DNA of 64,000 bases from Rotaria macrura (taxonomy: Eukaryota; Rotifera; Eurotatoria; Philodinida; Philodinidae). The stretch is from NCBI GenBank assembly GCA_900239685.1, contig OENT01000252.1, positions 1 through 64,000 of the forward strand. The letters run 5' to 3'. The number at the start of each line of letters is the position of its first letter. The stretch's first letter is position 1. The position numbers and the translations under genes are program-made. Positions 24,898 to 38,000 of the stretch are shown here, piece by piece. The notes under the pieces were generated by a model, which did not search any database, had not been told where the DNA came from, and saw only the letters and a program-made list of their open reading frames with translations.

Positions 24898-24899
24898 CT
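24898..24899 (-). other. candidate splice acceptor upstream of WWOX ATG
   Basis: On the minus strand GTTTTCTTTTAAG ends 17 bases before the ATG. The spacer back to the PFDN2 stop is only about 150 bases and contains no AATAAA on this strand. Confidence 0.45.
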
Positions 24900-25051
24900 T
24901 AAAAGAAAACAAGCAAACGTTCTTATTTTGATCGGTATTTAAAAAAACAGAAGAAAAACATCACACAACGATAACAAGCAGAGAAAAAGGTGATCATTTC
25001 AAAAGCCAAAAGATAAGTGTTTTGGGATTTTTTAAATTTGAAAAGCTCTTC

Positions 25052-25531
25052 TTATTCGACTAAAACACCCGATTCTTGGGGTTCCTTTTTCGCTGTTCCT
25101 GAATCGACAGCATTTTGAGCTGATTTCGATGTTTGCTGTTGTGTTGGCCGTTCATATGAAAAATGTATGTCATGTTTTTGTTTGTAAGCAGTTAATTCTT
25201 TTGCTTTTTCTTCAGTTTTGTGTTTAAAACTTTCGATAACATTATTTATTTGTTCACGATTTGCTTGAAGTGCTGGTACAACTTCACCAACCGTGTGTTC
25301 AATTAGGACGCCACCAATCATACGATAGCAACGTCGTTGTTTATCCGTTATTGTTGATAATGTTGACAAGACAAGATCATGCTCTTTTAAATCCATTTCT
25401 AAATCTTGAGTTTTTTGTACTAATTGTGTTTGTTCATCTCGTAAGCTTTGAAAGGCTGAGACTATTTTTTGCTGCTCTTCAGCCGTTAAAGCAGCCTTCT
25501 TGCCGGATGATGTTGTACTTTTACTTGCCAT
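25052..25531 (-). CDS. PFDN2: prefoldin subunit 2
   Basis: This single-exon gene of 159 residues encodes a beta-type subunit of the hexameric prefoldin co-chaperone, which hands nascent actin and tubulin to the CCT chaperonin in the cytosol. The protein has an N-terminal coiled-coil helix (LRDEQTQLVQKTQDLEMDL), the central beta-hairpin segment RRCYRMIGGVLIEHTVGEV and a C-terminal helix with AYKQKHDI. It ends in SGVLVE, like the animal orthologues. Length matches the family (human 154). It is read from ATG 25529-25531, which lies directly after an acceptor-like AG. It is head-to-head with rotatin and is followed after 171 bases by WWOX on the same strand. Confidence 0.95.
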   Translation of the reverse strand: MASKSTTSSGKKAALTAEEQQKIVSAFQSLRDEQTQLVQKTQDLEMDLKEHDLVLSTLSTITDKQRRCYRMIGGVLIEHTVGEVVPALQANREQINNVIESFKHKTEEKAKELTAYKQKHDIHFSYERPTQQQTSKSAQNAVDSGTAKKEPQESGVLVE

Positions 25532-25533
25532 CT
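25532..25533 (-). other. candidate splice acceptor abutting PFDN2 ATG
   Basis: On the minus strand CATTCTAG is followed immediately by ATG. With no leader bases left between acceptor and start, a trans-spliced leader or a 5' UTR intron would supply the whole 5' UTR. Confidence 0.45.
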
Positions 25534-26009
25534 AGAATGATGTCATATTGAAGAAATAGTTTGTTTTCATATCGAAAATTTCATCGATAGGAACACAAAG
25601 AAGAAGTATAGAACAACGCACGCTATTTTTTGTGTTTAAAGAAAAAAATAACCTCAATCTTTTGCTGAACCGATATATGCCAAACTAGATTACTGATGTT
25701 GAAGAATCACTGATGACATCATATTGAGGAAAAAAAAACTTCATCGACAAACAAACAAGAAGAAACAAACACATACGGTGATTGCCAATTGGAATTTATT
25801 TTTAAACCTCTAAAATCATCCATTGTATTTGGAAGTGAAATAGATATATTCCAAAAGAATTTAGGAATATGTATAGATATCATCAAAAGTGAGATAATAT
25901 ATTATATGGATTGACTAGATGTCACCATATGAAAGTGGTTGTTGTCAAGTGAACGAGCAGATCGATGGTATATCGTGAACCAATAGAGGAATTGTCATAT
26001 TATTCTACT

Positions 26010-26011
26010 AG
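26010..26011 (+). other. candidate splice acceptor upstream of RTTN ATG
   Basis: TATTCTACTAG ends 33 bases before the ATG at 26045. It is weaker than the other candidates because the pyrimidine tract is short. Confidence 0.3.
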
Positions 26012-26044
26012 AAAGATTAATACCCTGGATTGATATTTAACAAA

Positions 26045-29000
26045 ATGCCCGAAGATGATTTTGATAAATCATTTTCAACGTTAATCTCCAAATTAGGTCA
26101 TCCTGTCGAAGAAATTCGTCTTCGTGCACTGGAGAATCTTCAAGCTAAACTCAATTTGAAAATTATATCTGATAGTGATATACTTCAATACAAATATTTG
26201 TATATAAAATTACTTGAATGGTTCAATTTTCCGTCACCACCTAAACGTGATCTTGTGCTTGACATAATTTTTAAACTTTCCAAAGTAACTCTTGTTTTTA
26301 GTATTGCTAGTAAATCAACTTGAAATTTAATTATTTCTTATGTGATTTTGTTTCTTAAGAATGAATCAGCAGCATACAATCTTCATTCAATTGGTGCTGT
26401 TGACTTTTTGAATTCTCTTCGTATTGATTTAATACCTGAACTTGAACATCGCGTCGATCAAATTCTTGAAAATATTCTTACGCAGCATTTTACTACGCAA
26501 TCGTCAATATCAAATCTTAGTCGATCGAATTCATGTATGAGTTTAATTTGAGTTTTCTTGAATCGAATGAAAGCAATGACGATTCGTTTTTCTTTTCGTA
26601 TAGCAACATGTCAACTTGTACGATCAAATATTCAAATCGAGTCAAAAGATTCAACTATGTTTCAATCACCTATATTCAATTTAAGTCAACAACAAACAGA
26701 ATCATCATTTCATCGCCATGAATTAACAAATTCTGCTTTACCAAATTTTTCGAATCAATCAGGAATGAAGGGAATATTGAAAACTACAGTTGCACCATCG
26801 ATTTCCAATCTATTGTCGACATTTGAGGGTAAAACTATGAATTCATCAAAGAACATTATGTTCACTCTTCTTTCCTAAGTTCGTTAACATCAACTCAACT
26901 GAATAAATGACGAGATTTGCAAACTAGTTCTATCTTAGCTACTGGACCATCATTTATTCAGAAATCGAAGTGTTCTCTTGATTTTGTACAGCTATTGAAA
27001 ATATAGCAAATATAACAGCGAAAATTGATGGTAGATGCTGTTTCTTAAGCATCGTATCTTAATAACGAGTTCTGGTTTTAGACTGAATAGATTTCAGTTG
27101 GAAACATAAAAGTACAGAGGATTTTTCAAATCAAGATTGTTTAATTTTACTTTTGGTCTTCAAGATCACAGCAATGTCGACAAACTTTATTTTCCATGTA
27201 GATTCATGGAGCAGATTTTTAATTTCTTTAGAATCGATGAACGTAAAAATGAAACAAGAAATTCATTTTCGTTTAGAAAACCAAAATGGATCAATATCTC
27301 ATTTTATAACATTATTTCCAATGATTTACTTAACACAATCAGATAAAACTGTTCTGACGAATTTAGAAAAGTAAGAATCTATTTTTGAAAATTCGTTTTC
27401 TATTTCTTTATTCTAGTGCTCTTTTATTACGAGAAGATCCTTCAACCATTATAAGTCACTGTCATTTTCTTTCCAATGTAGTTCTTCATGATTTTCCTGT
27501 CGAACTTTTCTTACAACGATCATTTATCATTAAAGTAAACTTGAACATTTTGTTTCAGAACAACGAAACTTGTTGTTTCTTTTAAATTTTTAGCGCTTAC
27601 TTACTTTACTCAACGAGAATCATGATGATCTGATTAAAGCATCACTTTCATGTTTAAAAGATTACGCAGTAGATTTACAAAGACGAATTAAAATTCTTCG
27701 TGATCCAGCTTGTTTTTGTCCAAACCATCATTCGAATTTAGGTATGTTAAAAAAAGGATAATAAAGAACCAGTAATGTTGATCATTCATTAGTCATGATG
27801 CATGATCTACGACAAATGTGTTAGATCTCGAAGAAAAACGAATGTGTTTTTCAGTGGACGATCTCTTAAACAAATCCTTCGGAATCAACTTATTATTTTT
27901 TTATATGATATCTTCATTAATACATTCATAATTATACGTCTCTTTCCGAGACATACGTACTTGAGATACAGTGTATTTCTGTTCTATCATGCTGATCATT
28001 GAGAACACGATGATTTCGGTTGTAAACACACAGGTTTCTTATTGATTCGAGCATCGAATATTGTTTCTTTGATCATCAAAATTTTGAATCATACTGTTTT
28101 GTTTGTACTGCAATCTCTATCTCTCTCTCATCAGTCTTCTTTTTCTTTGACATATTACGAAATACTCGACTTTCCCATATCGTTCATGAAATATTGTCAC
28201 AGAACAACATCAAGTCCTTCATGTAAAAAGAATATGAACTATGCAGACGAAGAGTGAATCTAATGAAAATTTTTCTTTGACACTATCGACTGTGAATGAG
28301 TTTAAATGAATTCTATAATAGTCATATCTTCATATTGTACTGATAGTCATATTCTAGAAAATCAGTATTTCACTACCTAAAATTAAGTATAGAGATGGCA
28401 TCATCATGCGTCTTATAGATCAAATACGTATCGTTTTGTTGATTTTGCAATTAATTTACATTTCGTAAAATGGCACTTCTATGTGTTACGGTATCCATGG
28501 TGTAATAAAATTTCTTAGAAATTTCAATCGCCGACAATGTTCTTTGATCGGAAATGTACTCGTTTGCAATAGATTTCGAATGCAACCATAAGCATTCAAA
28601 TAGTTTTTGATGATGGCTAATCTATCAACACATCTACCTATTGTGAATGCAAAACTCGTTGAACAATGACCAAGTGCTATCATCAGCCCTGATTCCTAAT
28701 GTATTCGTGTACACTTCTTACGAATTCGATATTTTGTCTTTTTTGAATATGCTTATCATAGACATGCTTTAAAAGTCGAACTCATTAAAAGATTCAAAGC
28801 TCTTATGGTCTTCTCAGTATATCTTTTTAGTAGACCTGATATAAACTCAGAGTTTAGGTATTGTTTCAGATGATTCGCTTGTTTTCAATTTACCTCTAAT
28901 GAAAAATTCGTGAAGAACATAACTTCATATAATACGTATTTAGATGCAATTCGAGAACAAATTCATGATGATTTTAATAATACAATGACGAGTGCCCGAT

Positions 29001-32000
29001 CAGTTTCATCAATTAGTTCAGCAACATCAAATGGTTATCGTCATCCATCACAAAGGTAATATCGAATAGTATTTTCTTTCAAATGATAAAAATATGATTG
29101 TTAATCTACGAAGGTCTTTAAAATATGATGAAACTTGTACACAACAGGATCAACCAACATCATTTGATATATTAGATTTTTGTTATGCAACATTACATGG
29201 AACATTAGATTTACTACGTCGATTAACCCTAAAAGATTGTCTGCATACATGTTTACAATTGAATAATTCTATATGCCATATTATTGACTTATTTATTAAA
29301 CATAACTATGGAGCTATGAATGTATGCGAATGAGAAAAAAAATCATTTTTTTTCTTTCAATATCTATTCACTATGTTTTAGTTTGAATATTATTCTGCAC
29401 TATTTTATCGTTTACATTCATTAGTTAAACAACAATTAATCATTGGTTATACATTTCAAAGTCGAATAATATACATTCATGCTTTACATGTATTTTCAAC
29501 TCTTTTACATACCATAGAATGGTCCGATGAAGTAATATACATATATATATCCTGTTTAATCTTTCACTGCTTATTTCATATCTATACTTCTATTTTCTGA
29601 ATAGATAGTCAATCAATTACCACAAGAATTCAATGAACTCGTTTATTATATTCTAATGGATGAATGTTTCCATTTATCATATCCACATATACGAGAACGT
29701 TTATTATCTATAGCTGAAAAATTTGATACAGACAATTATCAAGTTTATAATAAGTCAAATGAAATTTGTTGTTCATTTTCTTCGGCTTGTCAAATTTTAA
29801 CCATGGATGAAAATCAAACTCAAGTATGATAATCACATGAGAAGCAAAATGTCGTACTGAATTTGTTTTCAATTTAGAATTTTATGAATATCATGAAATA
29901 TGCTAGTGAAGCATTATTAGGTTTACCTTATCATTTAAATTTTAACGTCGTGAAAAATTTTATTAATTGTTGCTCAAAAATGTAAGTACAATATATTCTC
30001 ATGAAAGAAAAGAAATATTGTTGCATAAGAGATGATCAGACTTCATTTGAAAAATTCTTCACATGTTGTTTTTCGATTTTAATGTTCTAAGAAGGTAGAT
30101 ATAAGTTAATGAAACGATTTTAAAGAAGAAATACAGAACTATCATATCAAGTCATGCTATCCTACCATTTAACATAGGTAGCACTTTGGCAATAATAAGA
30201 GTTTTCGCTTGCAGGCCACTAGAGATAGGAGAAGGAAGAGGTTCTCAAAGAGATTAGCTTGTATATTATTTTGATACTTGAGTTATAAGTAGGTGAATAC
30301 GATAAGCGCTTATACACTAGATATTTGATGATAATACTGTGCAATTGATCGTCATAAACTTGAAAATGACGGTCACAAAAATTTATAGAATCATCGTTCG
30401 AAAACTTAATTATTATGACGTACACAAGCTTGAAGTTGATAGATTGATAGAACAAAGAATAGTAATGTGATATTTTGTCATTATGATACAAACTTGCAGC
30501 GAATAGAAAAGTGATGAAAATGCAACTACATATATATCGATAGGATGTAGTATGAATTGATTTATAATATGGCCTACATGGATTTTCAAATGAAGAATGA
30601 TCATCTTGTTTGATAGGATCGTTGAAATATTCGTACTTTTTTTCTCCGATTTTAGTTCAGTTGATTCATCGAAATGTGATTTATCTGAAAAGAATTTTTC
30701 CATTGATATTTTAATGAAATATATGACGCATGAAGTGGCTGAAATACGTACATCGGTTTACTGTTCTATAGCTATGCTTGCTGCAGTAAGAAAACTATTT
30801 TCGAATGAAAATCGAATGTGATGAGTATCAATTGTTTTTTTTCCAAATATCATCTAGAGTCGTTTGTCTGTTGAAGAAACAGTTAAAACAACAAATAAAT
30901 CAAAGAAGAATCCAACGATGGCTGCTAATTTTGATGATACTCAATTCATTTGTAATATTCGAATAATGACTGAACTGTGTGTTAATGGTATGAGTGATTT
31001 GGCAACGAAAGTAAGTTGTCGCCTTGATTATGTACTTGTTTAGATCATATTTTTGGTTTTAGGTTTCGGATTATTCTCGATTAGTACTGCTTCATCTTCT
31101 TCAATCAAAACTATTAGTATCGAACGAATATTGGCACAATCTTATGAAGATTATTGCTATACTTTTACCACAATTGCAGGTAAGAAAAAAACATTATGTT
31201 TTCATACTGCGAGAATCTATTTGTGTCTATACATATTTATTTACTAGTGCTATGCGAGCAAAGTCGATCCACTTGGTCAATGCATTTTAGCGTTAACATC
31301 AGATACGGAAAAACAAAGCGAATCTTTATTAACATTAAATCAACGTCTTCAAGCATCACTTCGATATTTATTTTCAAAAGATAAAGAGTAAGATTGCATT
31401 GAATTAAGAGAAGATTTCGAAAATACTTACATTTTAATCTTTCGGAGACTAGAACGAAATGTTTTTCAGATAATAGTAAAACAAACGTGTCGATAGATTT
31501 CGATTTCATTTTACTTCCATGAAAAATATTATTAAAAAAATGGTTGAGTCGTACAAGATCACATGTCGATCTAGACATTTTAAGAAATATACGATCATGT
31601 ATGGTGTGTGACTAACTTCAAACTTCATCAGTATTGATGCTTGTCTTTCTAAGTAATGTTTAACGAGAATAAATCTTCATATGAATACTCATGACTGGGT
31701 TTTCGATCACTTGTATGATTTACTAGTAGTAACATAATTCAGTAATCTCGTTTGACATTTCAAGGATGCGTCATCTAAATACTTAAACATTTGGTTTATT
31801 GAAATCGATAAAGGAAAATAAATAAGAAACATAAGTGACACGATTACTCTTGTCTTCTGAGCTACGACCAAATTAAAGATTATTCTTGTCTTGGATTCAT
31901 TTTTTTTTATTAAGCGTACGAAAAACTGGTTATCGTCAATGTGTTGGTTATTTACTATCAAATACTCGCATACGTCTTGATGATTTCTATCAATTCTATC

Positions 32001-35000
32001 CAGCTGATAAATTGTTTGGTTTATTTATAAGTGCAAAACCAACAACCACAGTTGAAATGTTAACGAAAGAATGTGTTAATGTATTTGCCAATATCAAGCT
32101 CCTCCAAAAAACTCTTTATTATTATTGTGTTATTTTAGATTGAAAATTTTCTTCGTGTTTACACAATATTTACTGATCGAGATAAAATTGATGCTAGTGT
32201 TCGCAAATCAGCGGTTGAACAAATGTCGATGATGTTAAGTGATTCGTCCTTGCATTCATCGTTTCTTAATCATGGAGGTTTAGAAAGAATTCTTGAAGAG
32301 CTAAGATTAAATTTAAAACGTGATGATCTTGTTTGTTCGGTAAGAAAAAAAAACAACAAAATTTTTTTAAAAACTAACTTGTCTTAAATTGCTAACTTTA
32401 TGAGATATAATCGAAAAGAATTTTAAAATTTTATATCATAGTAGACTTGTGTTCTTTTGGTAAAAAGATTTATTGATAAAAAAATAAGAACCGTGCATGT
32501 ACTATCATCTTCTTTGTCCTCTAGCTACTAATAAAAGTGACATCTCGTTTTACATTCTGAATCCTACAAGAATTATATTGACGAGCTTTTTTTTTTCATG
32601 CCGAATTTTTTAGACGGATTACACTTCAACAATACCATCGTGTACAAAAATAATTCGTTTATTAGTACAATACAATAGAAATTTACAAAAGAAATTTTCA
32701 ATAGATAATGAGTTACTTAAACTTTTATTTAAATGTATGTAATTTTGAACACGTCATTAAAATCTACTATGGTCCTTTGATTTTGTTGTTCTTATATTTA
32801 GTAACTATTTGTTGTCACAGTGATATGGAGACAGTTTCAAATTTAACTCATACATTGATATTAATTCTTTTTGATCGAACATTACATATGCATTCTTTAA
32901 CCGATCAAGAATTTCAGCAGGAAACATTTTCCATTGATATTCTTCTAGCTAAAAAGTAAAGAGAGCATTTTTCTATGCTAAATTCCACCATGCATCATGT
33001 GTTTTTTGTCGAATAAATTAGTTTTCAATTTTCAATTCGTGTTCCAATTCAAACATCAACATCATCTATAACAACGACAGCATTAAATCGTCCTGATCCA
33101 TTACGAGAACCTATTGTTCAACAAAAATTTCGTTTCGTTTGGAATACATTATGGCATGGTGATGTTCAACAATTAGATCGTGATATGGATACGAAATCAT
33201 TTAATAATGATGAACAAGTCGAGTATGATTAAAATAATAATGAATATTCTTCTTTTCTATTGATCTATTTCATATTTTAGATTTCAAAGCAGTATGATAT
33301 TAAATGAGAATGATCGGAAATATTTTTCATTGACATATACACGACGAACTATTCGTCTTCAATTGAACTTATTAAATGAATCAAATAATCATGAATCGGC
33401 TATTGAAACATTGAATGCAATACGATGTCTTCTTTTACTTGTTACACACGATAATGTTCATTTAATTGATTTTAAACAATTCGGAGCAATAATCGATAAG
33501 TATGAATGAAATCAATTCGAAAAACAAAACTAAATATCGTGGAAGAATTCAGTTCGGTTAAAAGATTTTAAAAATATTTTCAATCGGAGTTCACATTGTT
33601 GAGGATATATATTCAGATCAGAATCTCAATCATCGAACAGCTCCTAGCATTTAATGATTCAAGTAGAGGTTATTCATGATGAATGTTTTCAAGATGTTTG
33701 ATGGAATGATTTGCCGAAACTTACATTGTTCTTGACTTAGTAAACATTTAGAAAAGTTTCAACAAGTACTGTGAATGATTCTTGAAATATCGATAGTCAA
33801 TTAGATCGTAATTAGCAGTTTTTATGCACTACACTCTAGAATACTATGATATCTTATTTACACATCAGTAGAATACAGGGAATTATCAAATTTATGCTGT
33901 CTTGCTGAGTAAAAGATCTACTTTGCAATGCGAAGGATTATAACGAGGGGCAGAAAAATAAATAAATCTTTCAGTAACAGTACGTCATAAAGTATTTCGA
34001 TGGAGTACATTTGATTAACTTGATAGATTCAATAAGACTATCACTGAATATAGACTTGAAGAAGTAGCTCACTCAAGTTTAGGACTTACTCGTTAAAGTG
34101 TTTGAGATCCTCATACTTATTGTTCAGCCATGTATGGACCCTAGGGATTTGTATACAGCATCGCGTTAGTCAATCTTCAATGGAAAAACTGCTCAAAGAA
34201 AAAATAAAGATTAGTAACAAGAAAAAAATTAGTCCACTACTTGTATCGCATAGGTTTGATTACAATATTTAATGGATAGGAACTACTCAATAGAGTCTCA
34301 TCGAATCATACAGAATTAATCAAAATGTCTTATACTAGAATTTTGTCAGAGTTTTAAAAAGAATACACACTTTTTGAATCATTCATAATTTAGACACGAA
34401 TGATAACTGCGAATTGATAGAAAAGGCAGAAAGTAAAAACGCTGAATAGGTAAATGCAGAATAGAGAACCACAAAAAGGAAAACGTCGAAAAGAAAAGGT
34501 AGAATAACAAACAAATGTCGAAAAAAATCTATATTTGAGTAAGGCACAGAAAATTATTGAAAATGAAAATGCAGAATCCAAAAGATATCTACAGAGAACG
34601 AAATGTTAGTTTCCGAGAAGTGTTGGCTCTTACGATAATAGTTAAATTTCTTTTCCTTATCGTCTACAGGAAATAATACTTGTGAACTTCGATTTTTCGC
34701 TTACTTATTTTCTTTTATCATATGATTTAATAAAAGTTTTCTAATGTTCAAAGTTATTTAAAAATTTAGATTTTCGACATTTTCCTTTCTCTCGTTTTTT
34801 CATTCGACGTTGAGAATTTCCATCTTTTCCTCTTCGGCATTTTCCTACTTTTTTTTCTACGTCTGCCCATTCGACATTTTCCTTTTCTGTTTTTTACACC
34901 AAACCCGATCGCTGACTTTTACCTGAATTCTAATACTGTGAACGTCTCAAGATTTCATTGAAATAATTCAACTTTGGCATTCTCCTTCAATCATCTATCT

Positions 35001-38000
35001 GATCTGATACGGATACGGATACGTATGAGTTTTGCATGTTTTCTATTTCTAGGTTTAACTAATGAGCTCTATCTCAAGAGAAAAAGGGAATATAATTGAA
35101 CATCAGAATTGTGCCAATGAACCTGTCAATATCACACGTCAATGAGAGAGAAAGCTGATTGGTCTAAATCCGATAGATCTGAACTAGAGAAAAATATTCA
35201 TTTAAAATATTGATTGTCTGAGAGAATCGTACTCTTCAAATTTATCTAGAACTCTTTCCATTCCAGAAAAAAAGAGATCTCTTCATCAGTTGGATATGTC
35301 GAAGAACTATGGATTCTACTGATCCGTATCAACAATAACTTTGTTTCTTAGAAGAACTACAGAATAACTTATTTTGTGAGAAAAAGTTATCATGCGTTTG
35401 TTCTCGTTGTCTCTTGTCTAGGTATTTCAAAATAGTCCCATCATCTTGTCAAGACGAGAAACTTCTTCAATCGGTATTCGAACTTCTTGAACAGATTTCC
35501 TATGGTTTACATCTATCAATAAAAAACGATGATCATGAATTTTTCAAATGGTTTAAACATATATTATTGAATCCTTTTATATCGTTAATTGCATCAAATA
35601 AAGACTTTGTTGACATGAGACAAACGAAAAGGTAATTTTTAAATTATTTTCATAGTGAAAATTAATTACCTAGATTTTTATATTTTCTAGGGATATATTA
35701 AAAAAATTATTTCGATTTCTATCATCATTCTACTCTCATTCGATTGTATCATCAGAGTTTTTTACTGAGAAACTTTTTTCAAATATTTTGAATTATGTAC
35801 AACAAAGTAGTAGCCATACATTTTCAAAATTAACATTAATAACGGGCGCCATGGATGTTCTTCACCATATCACATCAAAGTAATGCACTTTAAACTAGAA
35901 ATTTAATATTTCTATTTTTGAATAGATCAAAATGGTTTGTCATATTCGACAACGAATATCTACAGCAGATGGCTAATCTATTGATTGCCGTATGTAGTCA
36001 CGTATTTTGTTTTTATCTAGGGTTGCATATAGAATTGAATGATTTCAAGACGAAAATAGAAATAATCGAAATCAAATCGTTTTATTTTATACTTTAAAAT
36101 CGTATCTAAACTTGAATCATATCTCACTGATAGCATTGAAAGCATCAGATAACATAAAGACATAGGCCAAGATGTCGTGAAGACAAATCCTCGTTTACTT
36201 TGACGATGAAAATATGTAAACAATATCAGTACAACTAACTTTTAGTTATTTCTACGACATTTTAATTTTAATTTTCGGAAAACAATGTGGTCTTGCCAAT
36301 TGTACTATTTAAAGTTCACGAATAACTGATGCGTGGTAAAATCGCTAGTTTTCTATTAAGAGAAAGAAATGATCACAGAAAAGAATTCAAAATAAAACTA
36401 TCGTTAGTAGTCATTTGAATGAAAATCTTTACTTTTCAGCCATACTCATTTTTTTGTGAGAGTACTTTTTGTAAACGGAAAAGAAAATGAACACCTTCGT
36501 ACTCTACATGTTTCAGTAATATTTTCTCAAATGATTTATTTTTCGACAATATTACTAGCTACAATTCAATTGTATTATAACGATTTCTTGAAAAGATGCA
36601 ACACTAGTGTGATTTTGTTTTAATAGGTTATTGAAACATTTCACGAAGGACGAAAAGAAGCATCTTCAGGTTTTATGGCTCATGCTCTCATACGAGCGTC
36701 GTCTCAGACATTGTTAAACATAATATTAGCATTAAGAAGTACATTCTCAACATCCAATCGTCGACAAGAAATCGTAAAATAGATGAACATTTTTCCAATT
36801 GATTTCTTTGCTATTGATTGCTTATCTTTAGTCTCTCTTAAAAGAATGGCTTGAATCAACAAGAACATCTTTTGATTGGCTGAGAAACTTATGGTTTTAT
36901 ACCGATATTGAAATTCGTGTAACATCCTATGCCTTAGTAGCCATCTTTATTTCTGATGAATCTGGTCGTAGTACATTATTTTCATCACACAATAGAATCG
37001 AAGAAGCACAATTGCTTGCAATTATTCTTGATGAAAACGAATGTAGTTTTGTTAAAGAACAAGTAAATATATGGTTTCGATATATTTTTCTTTCTTCAAT
37101 TTATCTTTATCTAGGTATGTAATGTGTTAATTAATTTAACTTACACATTAATCGATGATGAAGCCAAACTTGCAACAGGCGTAAGAATATGATTTCATTT
37201 TCGCTTGGATCTATCTTATATGCATTTGACTTTGTTTCTGTTTTCTTTCTAGAATTCCATAGCTACCCTTCCGGAATTGATATCAGCTTTGAATGATTGT
37301 GATTTTATGCAAAGGCTAGGTTCTAGTATTTTTTCAAATTTATATCCATTTGTTGCACTTGATTTGGACGCACTTCGAATGAATCAAACAACATCATCTC
37401 CTGTTTCACCTTTATTTCTTGGAAATTTATGTTCATTTCTATTTAATTTAAATATGCTTGGGGTATATCACGATACTATGGATTTAATTAAGCTACTTGT
37501 TTCGTAAGTTTAACCTTAGCGATATTCACACTCGAATTTCGAATCATGTCAATTTTTATGTTGATAGCTAATGATTACCTAGACGACCTTTGTTGAGTTG
37601 AATATAATTTTCACGAGTAGGATTTTATTGACAAGTGTTTGTTTGATTGAAAAGAGAATCATTTTTACGATTTAGTCAGGATTATAGACGTTGTGATCAC
37701 TCTTCCATATGGTGATCATCGAAATCAAACTTTGCAAGTTGACAATTAACGACGAGAAATATTTCTACAAAACCTTCAAGATTTGATTCTTTATGCTTCC
37801 TTTCAAGTAGGAATTTTCTATTGTAGAATGAATCATTTCGAAAGATCTATCCATAGATTTAATTAAGACAGTGACTTTTCAATCGATTTATCTTATGAAA
37901 GTTTAACTTAGAAAAACTAAAAATGATATTTCGAAATTTTCAATTGAAAACTGATCAATGATATTTTTCCCGAAATTTGTTAGTATACAGATAAAACTTA

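Larger units (their letters stand above)
25532..26044. promoter_or_regulatory. shared upstream region of PFDN2 and RTTN
   Basis: The 513 bases between the divergent start codons must contain both promoters. No TATA box or clear element can be singled out in this AT-rich stretch. A segment resembling TGATGACATCATATTGA at about 25712 repeats the sequence just upstream of PFDN2 (TGATGTCATATTGAAGAA near 25538), which could be a local duplication. Confidence 0.5.

Noticed and set aside
27137-27346. Alternative frame across a rotatin exon
   Set aside because: The other frame (ITAMSTNFIFHVDSW) fits rotatin and joins neighbours in phase when the acceptor at 27171 is used.
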